Below are positions 57,544 through 64,000 of a stretch of DNA of 64,000 bases, in pieces. The stretch is taken from positions 7,752,424 through 7,816,423 of the forward strand of contig CM060069.1 of the NCBI GenBank assembly GCA_030533445.1. Direction: 5' to 3'. Position 1 is the stretch's first letter, and every line of letters starts with the position of its first letter. A program made the translations under genes and the position numbers. The notes under the pieces are model-generated. The model was not told the origin of the DNA. It did no database searches and was given only the letters and a program-made list of their open reading frames with translations. The stretch comes from Cyprinodon diabolis (taxonomy: Eukaryota; Chordata; Actinopteri; Cyprinodontiformes; Cyprinodontidae).

Positions 57544-57900
57544 TGTCATGCTTTTGGTTCTGTTTAAGTTTCTTAAGTTTTCATTGGATTTATTTCCATT
57601 TTGTATACACTCTAGTTGTTTTTTTGTTGTATTTAAGTTCCTATGTATTTCTTTTTTTATCCTCTTTTGCCCCCTAGTGTCAGTCTCCATCTCCTAGCTC
57701 CCTTCTTGATTATTCTGTCCACACCTGCTCCCAATCTGCTGATTAGCCTGGTCTTTATTCAGTCTTTCATTTATACTCCTCCTCTTCAGTTACTGTTTGC
57801 TGGTTCCTCATTATTTCTTCGTTCCTCGTGTGTGTTTTTTTTTTTTACACTGATGTCTCTTGGATTTTAGTTTTCAGTGTTTTGTTTGTGAACTTTTGCT
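57544..57900 (+). mobile_element. Family A LTR, 3'-truncated
   Basis: Starts TGTCATGC and carries CACACCTGCTCCCAATCTGC and TTATTCAGTCTTTCATTTAT as in the LTR at 13845. It breaks off before the CTGCATTTGGGTCCTC end. Confidence 0.7.
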
Positions 57901-58936
57901 TCTGTTTCCTTTTTACGGTGGCCGGGAGGTGCAACATCCAACATTACAAAATCTAAAAAACTTTTACAAGTTCCAAAACAAATTTTCATTTCAGAAAACA
58001 AATTTACATTTTAAAAAACTTTTACAAGTCCCAAAACAAATGATAATTTCAGGAATTCAACTGGAAAGGCTGGGTACTAACTCCGAGGCTGAACAGCGCA
58101 TTGTAGCTAGAGAGGCGGATCTGACCATTTTCAAGGTACTCCTGATCATTTCTCGTTGAAAACAGCTCATATAATCATGTCAACTATGTAACATTCAGTT
58201 TAATTGGTTGCTCTTTCTATAAATTTGTAAAATAAATACATTAACGAGGTCTTACGCTGTTTTGTGTTATTTTGTTTAACGCCAAGAGAATCGGTATTTC
58301 TCCAACTTTTGTCCCTTCAGCCTGACTAAATAAACGTCAGTCACCACAGATTTCCAACACGTAGTGTATTTTTAATTTTTCATTGCTAATATAAAAGGAT
58401 GGAAACTGGCTGATAGCAGGGCACGCAAATTAAGACGTCCTGCAAAGATGAGAGAGTAGAATTTCTGGTTAATCCCTTTTTTAATGTAAAATTTGACCGA
58501 TTACTGGATTAAGGACATTTCTAGTATAACATATCACAAATATCAATTTTAGAGAAATTGGAAACAGTTGCTCTTTATTTTCGAAATATATGGAAGGAGG
58601 AGAGGAGAGAATGGATGTTTCAGCTGCCTGAAATAATCTGTTCCCCTTCATAACATGGGAAGAAATGTATGTACCTGCAAGTCTTTAACTGTGCTTATTC
58701 TTCTCTTCATCAACAACAAATCCTGTGCATTTCGACATATTTATTTGCAAAAATTAAAGGAGGGGAGCCATATATTTCAGCTGCCTGAAATAATCTGTAT
58801 GTTTCACTAAAACATCTTTACTTAGCCCAAATTTAATACATTAACATGGAATCTAAAAAAAACATTTATTTATGGACATTGTTTGTACCGGGATAATCAT
58901 GTGTGTTTGTGTATGTTTTTATAATGTTATCATCAG

Positions 58937-58998
58937 ATGACCTAAAAGACATGTGGCACTTCTGTGGAGAGATGGAAAGTGACACGGACGTGAACTGG
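58937..58998 (+). other. Possible isolated short exon
   Basis: 62 bp between an acceptor (TTATCATCAG) and a donor (TGG|GTAAGA). In one phase it reads DLKDMWHFCGEMESDTDVNW. No partner exon is recognised, so this may be chance. Confidence 0.25.
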
Positions 58999-60097
58999 GT
59001 AAGAACTTTTTTTTTAATTTTTCGAAGATTTAGTGTTAGTTAAATGAAGAGGGCAAGTTTTATCAAATTATATCTTGCAAAAACAACAGGCTAAACTAAC
59101 AGTCAATTCAAAAGGAATTTAAATTCAAACATATCAAGTGAAAAACTTGGAACCGGATGACAAAATAAGAAAATTAGAACAAATACCTTTCTTTCCAATG
59201 CAAGACTGAAATGGCTGAAACCGCTCTTTTGGCTAGGGGCTGCTTTATGATTATGATGAATTTGGCACTGAACCGCAAAAGATCAGACATTCTTTTGGCA
59301 GATGCATCCCCTTGACGCATAATCTAACTTATAAACACAGACGTAAGTTTGCAACAACTCATGGTTCAGTCAAGTGAGTTTCCTGTAGCGATATGCCCAT
59401 CAACACAAGGTTTTGCTCTGTGACCTTGAGGCATGCACCGAAGCATCAGTGTTGCCGGATGAACCCATCACTAATAGATTTGACAGGACAGATGTTTCCA
59501 TGTTTCCCATCTAGCTCTCATCTGTGGAGCTTTATAAGGAGCTGGAGCCAAGAAGAAGGAGTCTGGCTGTTGAAGACTGATGCCGTGGCAATAATGCGAT
59601 CAAAACAGTTTGGTAGTGAAATAATTAACAAATTTACAGTAAATGTAACTATCATGGGTATTAATACCAAATTGATATTGAAGATTATATGTTGTGGCAA
59701 GATGAAACAAATATATAGGGTTAATAGGTTTGGGGGATCAATACATGATGTTCAGGAGGCTGATGTGATGATGATAAAAAGAATGAATGGAAAGTGATGA
59801 TAATGGTTAAAAATGGACTGTAGGCATCTCCATCTAATAAAACTTACAAAAGCTATTGAGGAAGGAATTGATAAGATTAAGTTAGCCAAAGATTTAAATA
59901 ACAGGATTCAGATGATCTTTGCTAAAGATCAATTGCAAAGAGTTCCATTCATCTGGGCTCAACCATTAAATGAGTAAAGGATCAGTGTTCATATTTCAAG
60001 ATATTCAGACAAGTGTACCAGTAACAATGAAGGTGGACGAAATAATCCATGAGTTTGAAAATGTTCTGCCTAAGAAAGTAAATAACTGCAAAAGGAA

Positions 60098-60195
60098 CCG
60101 ACCAACCAGCCAACCAACCAACCAGCCAACCAACCAACCAACCGACCAACCAACCAGCCAACCAACTAACCAAACAACCAACCGACCACCAAAAC
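60098..60195. repeat. (CCAA)n/(CCAACCAG)n minisatellite
   Basis: About 24 imperfect copies of CCAA with G and T variants. Confidence 0.92.
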
Positions 60196-60976
60196 TTCAC
60201 CTATAGCAGCATTTAAAAGTAATTATGTGGCATCTCATTTGTAAAATGTGTGGACAAGCAATAGTAGCTTTCCATCATGGTTAGGCGATGTGCCACATTT
60301 TCTCACCCGATAGTTGCCAGTCCAACAAATGATGATGATGGGCGATGTAATGCACACCATGTAATCAAAAGGTACAGAAAAAGCATTTCACCAGCAGAAA
60401 TATGGATAGACACAAAGGACAGGCCCAAACGGACAGGCCCAAACGGACATAGCCCACAATGACAGTAAAATTTTCTCGGGGTAAATTCATAAAACTTGTG
60501 TCCCATTGATGTCATAAATGGCAGGAAAATATACATACTGGCCATAAGCACACAGGGTGCTTGATTATGACATTTACTACATATTAATCCAGGACAGGTG
60601 ACTGCTACAAAGTCACTTACAGAAACAAAGTATTTTAAACCCCTTGAACCTTTTACATTTTTTTGTTTCTTGTTTCATGACCCCAGGCTTAAATGTATGG
60701 GCAATTTATTTGAAAGTAAACACAAAGAAGTTTTAATTCTGTAGTTGAAGAAATATATATTTTTACAATAGAATTATCATTAATACGGAAAGGTTCTCCA
60801 TTTGTGTACAGTCCAGTTGGGTCAATAAGCTGTACAATCTTATGGCTTCAACGTCAATGCAGATCCAGAGACTTAAACACTTGCCCGTTCTTCACTAAAA
60901 AAATAACTGTAGTTGAAAAAGTTGCATCAACAAATATATAAAGCAGTTATATAAAACAGTTCGAAAACTATAGTGT

Positions 60977-61700
60977 TGTCATGATGTTTTTAAGAGATCT
61001 GACCCACATGCAGGAAACCACTCAGAGAACCAGAGTAAAAGTTTAACAGGTTTATTGAAATAAACAATAAGGTTGATCAAGGGTAACTCAGAGAGATGGT
61101 GAACTGGAACTGGAAGTGAGAAGAGAAGTTCAGAGGTTAGTTCAGGGTCCGTGGGAACTTTGAACAACGTCTTGCAAAAATCAGTGATGAACAGGACTCA
61201 CGTTAGCAGAAAAGGATTATCTTCCCAGAATCCAGTCAATGTGGGTTTATCCAGAGGGCGGACAGGTTTTTGGTTTGGTTGGTTCCTTGAGGAGCAATGG
61301 AGCGGACTGCCACTTAGATTTCCAGGAGAACTTGAACGGGTCGTGTGGAGATTAATCCCCTGCTCAGTGTGAAGCTCAAATCAATCCTTAAAGGGGGAGA
61401 AGACCAAAAATTCAGTTTGCAGGATGACTTCCTCCCGAAGAGGCAAAGACAAAAACAAGGTTAGAACTCAGAGAGACAAAGACTCAGTTTGACTCAGCTA
61501 AACTCAGCTTGGCTAGAGTACCAAAAACTGGCAAACACTCTGGCGACGAGGTAGTGGCAGTCCACCGCTTAAGAGTCCTCAGTAATGAGCACAACCAGCC
61601 GCAGGTGTGTGGGAGGACCACAAAGAACAGGGCGCCACCTGGTGGTGGAGGGAGAGAACACAAAAACCAAACATAGCCCACACACACTGGATTCCTAACA
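60977..61700 (-). mobile_element. Solo LTR, family B-like, reverse orientation
   Basis: 724 bp. On the minus strand it starts TGTTAGGAATCC and ends CATCATGACA. Flanks are AGTGT and TGTGT (one mismatch). TTTATTGAAATAAAC near 61050 holds the polyadenylation signal on the minus strand. Confidence 0.8.
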
Positions 61701-62399
61701 TGTGTTGAATATTTACTAAATATGTGCACAAATGTTTACCCCGTCTTTCATGCATTTTGTTTCATACTCTCTTATTAATAAATTCAAACAGTTAACCCCA
61801 TTTTTGTCTTTTTTAACTTTATTAAAGATCAAAACATATGAACAAATCTTGGTGGTGGGTATTTCCACAGAATCAAAAGACTAAACACTGAATCAGTGGA
61901 GACAATCTTTGTAGAAACATTTCCATTTTCATTTAGAGGTATGGATTTCATCTTTTAAGTTGATATTGTCTTTTAAACCAAATCATTTCAAGTTCTTGAA
62001 ATAACCTTCTTTTTGGTGACCAGTAAGAAGGTGATACCCGACCATATTTGGAAGTGTGTGAATTACAATGAGGTGCAGTACCACTCTGAAACCTTGCGGG
62101 GTCAGTATCGGGTCACGCACACACACACACACCCACACAAACTGCTCTCTTCCCCACCCCTCACTTTTGCAACATGGCTTGACACTATTGTGAGGAAGCA
62201 GTACCTTGGGGATCCATCCACACCAGAGGCCAGCCCCACCACAACCACAGGGGCACTGCCACAGCAACCACCTAGGTCAGGGAAAGCCAGGGTCCACACC
62301 ACGACCACAGGGCAGTGGTACAGGACTGCTGGCCTCCCAGACAGGGATGATCATCGTGGGAGCAACCCTGTAGGTTGAGCGGGCAGAGCCCCTAGCGTG
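61701..62399. other. Unrecognised stretch with a 121-codon open frame
   Basis: The frame at 62013-62378 (plus) includes KKVIPDHIWKCVNYNEVQYH and a T/P-rich part. It contains a (CA)n microsatellite (62118-62133). No domain is recognised, and it may be a relic of a coding element. Confidence 0.3.
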
Positions 62400-62690
62400 G
62401 CAGACCCCCATGAGGAAACACTGGAGTTTAAATTCTTAAAATGTCTAAACAGGTAATAGAAACAAATTAAATAGATAAGACAGACGGACGGACGGACGGA
62501 AGGAAGGAAGGAAGGAAGGAAGGAAGGAAGGAAGGAAGGAAGGAAGGAAGGAAGGAAGGATCTCAAGGTCCTTGAGGGCTCATAATTTAAAAGCTGGTCC
62601 AATAAATAAGAAGGCCCAAGAACATTAAGACATTTATAAACCACTGAAACAACCTTAAAATCAGTCCTGAAAGACACAGGGGTGGTGGTC
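62400..62690 (-). mobile_element. LINE ORF2 fragment interrupted by a microsatellite
   Basis: On the minus strand FRTDFKVVSVVYKCLNVLGP then PSYLLDQLLNY resembles the LINE ORF2 C-terminal segment (FK...L.YK.L...P.YL..L). A (GGAA)n/(GGAC)n array interrupts it. Confidence 0.55.
62478..62560. repeat. (GGAC)n-(GGAA)n microsatellite
   Basis: Four GGAC-type units followed by about 16 GGAA units. Confidence 0.95.
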
Positions 62691-63390
62691 TCCTGATGAT
62701 GTCCCCAAGTGGCAGCATGTAATGATTAAAAAGCATTGGGCCTAAAATTGATCCCTTTACCTTAGAGGACCACCAGCCTTCTCAGTCTTTCTAAGAAAAC
62801 CTGGTTTTTATTTTCATTAAAGAGATATTTGGCAGGAAAATAATTTTTAATTCAATACCTTCTTATTCATCATCATCTTTATTTTTGTTTCTGACCGAAA
62901 CTTGGCTTCGGTCAGGAATCAAAATAACAGCTCATCAATTCTTATTGAATCATGTCCTCCAAATTTTGACTTTATAAGGCAGACCAGAAAAAACAAAAGA
63001 TGAGGTGGAATTGCAGTATTGTTCAATTCTGGCTTAACTTGTAAGGAGATATCCTATTTAAACTTTTTATCTTTTGAATATGTTGCCTTACAATAAAACT
63101 CATCCTCTCATATTCTGCTGCTGAATATATACAGACCTTCATAATTTTGTGCAAGCTTCTTTAATGATTTCACTGAATTATTGTCCATAGATGTAAAATG
63201 ATGACCCACCTTAAAACCACTGGTTTAAAATGCTCCGAAAAAGCAAACATTTGGGATTGATCATGTATCCTGATCTAAATTTTTGCAATCACATCAAATC
63301 TATTATAAAAAAACATCATACCATCTAAAAAATATTGCTTTGCTAAAATTAGATGACTTATGTCCCCACAAGATTCTGAAAAATTAGTTT
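62691..63390. other. Non-coding AT-rich stretch
   Basis: No feature is supported. It may include diffuse LINE-derived sequence, since LINE fragments lie on both sides. Confidence 0.3.
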
Positions 63391-63570
63391 TGCCTTGTTT
63401 TTAGTAGACTTGGTTACTCCAATGGCATTTTTACTGGATTATCCACTCAGACCTTTAAGATCATATGATTCAAACCTACTAATTATTCCAAGATTCAGAA
63501 ATAAACAGGGGGGGGAGGAGCTTTTTATGCTCCAGCTCTCTGGAATAAGCTCCCAGCTCATTGCAAGTAT
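63391..63570 (+). mobile_element. LINE ORF2 C-terminal fragment
   Basis: RPLRSYDSNLLIIPRF, then after a G-run frame break a SFYAPALW-like segment, parallels the LINE end at 43740-43976. It is short and broken. Confidence 0.5.
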
Positions 63571-63889
63571 TGTATTTAAAAAAAAATGTAATTAAAAAAA
63601 TGTTAAAAAAAAAAAAATGTTTTATTTGAAGTTGACTATTGTCATACATTTATTCCTGTATTTAAAATTCTAATGTTTACTTAGTCTATTTCTGATTTGC
63701 TTGATTTTTTTCTTCTTGTATGGTGTTTTTAACCTTTACTTTTTTGTACAAGCACTTTGAATTGTATACATCTTCATCCAAACAGCCATCTCCAGGGTTA
63801 ATTGCAGGCTCTGCAGATGCAACTGCTCTTCTTCAGTGCAGACCCATACACAGTCTGTTGGCGACAGCTGGTGGCTCGTAAGGGGGAGG

Positions 63890-64000
63890 TGTTGGGATCT
63901 GGAGAAGTTCCACCTTTCTCCAGCAGAGTGCGCCGTGGGTCCTCTGGGCTGGAGCCCTCCAGCACACCTGGAGCTCGTCAGCCCATTAGAGGACCTCCAC
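63890..64000 (+). mobile_element. Start of a family B LTR, cut by the window end
   Basis: TGTTGGGATCTGGAGAAG, then CTCCAGCAGAGTGCGCCGTG and GGTCCTCTGGGCTGGAG, matches the first 110 bp of the LTR at 55429. Confidence 0.85.

Larger units (their letters stand above)
57901..60976. other. Mostly unrecognised non-coding sequence
   Basis: Contains a possible short exon (58937-58998) and a CCAA minisatellite (60098-60195), listed separately. An inexact tandem pair (ACTTTTACAAGT, CCAAAACAAAT) lies at 57960-58042. I see no convincing gene. Confidence 0.35.

Noticed and set aside
60098..60195. CCAA array as a CRISPR-like repeat
   Set aside because: Units are 4 bp with no spacers; it is a vertebrate minisatellite.

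Overview
The window looks like a stretch of teleost fish genome. The evidence is AT-rich DNA, spliced genes with GT/AG junctions, tRNA-derived SINEs ending in (ATGG)n, Tc1, hAT and PIF/Harbinger elements, Ty3/Gypsy-type LTR elements and many LINE 3' tails of the type common in bony fish. There is no bacterial-style gene organisation, no rRNA and no CRISPR. Most of the sequence is layered transposable elements, many nested inside one another. Only two host-type genes are recognisable: a MYADM-like MARVEL membrane protein (minus strand, about 12.1-15.1 kb) and a sialidase-3-like enzyme gene (minus strand, about 40.6-43.2 kb) that has been broken.

Region by region. 0-7.1 kb: a spliced DUF6589-type transposase-like gene on the plus strand faces, tail to tail, a RecQ-like SF2 helicase gene on the minus strand. 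Both are damaged. I read the pair as the core of one large DNA transposon, probably the helicase-carrying Academ lineage; its left end lies outside the window. 7.1-12 kb: hAT and LINE relics, a broken THAP-domain exon and a SINE. 12-15 kb: the MYADM-like gene, whose intron carries a SINE relic and a solo LTR with a perfect target duplication. 16-20.2 kb: LINE debris, a perfect 34-bp palindrome and a TTAA-flanked MITE. 20.3-27.8 kb: a complete but dead Gypsy element (two 171-bp LTRs, 5-bp target duplication) that was itself invaded by two hAT-type elements. 29.6-31.8 kb: a solo LTR and LINE tails. 32.3-37.8 kb: a hAT transposon relic split by a solo LTR, which is itself split by a 1.5-kb hAT MITE. 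38.2-39.4 kb: an internally deleted Harbinger element. 40.1-44.6 kb: a LINE tail, the sialidase gene with a 1.3-kb hAT-like insertion in its first coding exon, and another LINE fragment.

45.8-54.6 kb is the most striking structural feature. Three near-identical Tc1 elements, two with intact transposase genes, alternate with two apparently identical 1,989-bp spacers. The outer flanks show that two original insertions were turned into three by unequal recombination, or that the assembly is falsely duplicated. 54.6-64 kb: a SINE carrying a MITE with long inverted repeats, at least five further LTRs of two families (several with 5-bp target duplications), microsatellites and LINE ends.

The genes do not form a shared pathway. 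The transposase/helicase pair is the only set that plausibly worked together. The rest is a record of successive insertions, and the nesting gives a relative order of events. All family assignments come from reading motifs by eye; no database search was possible.
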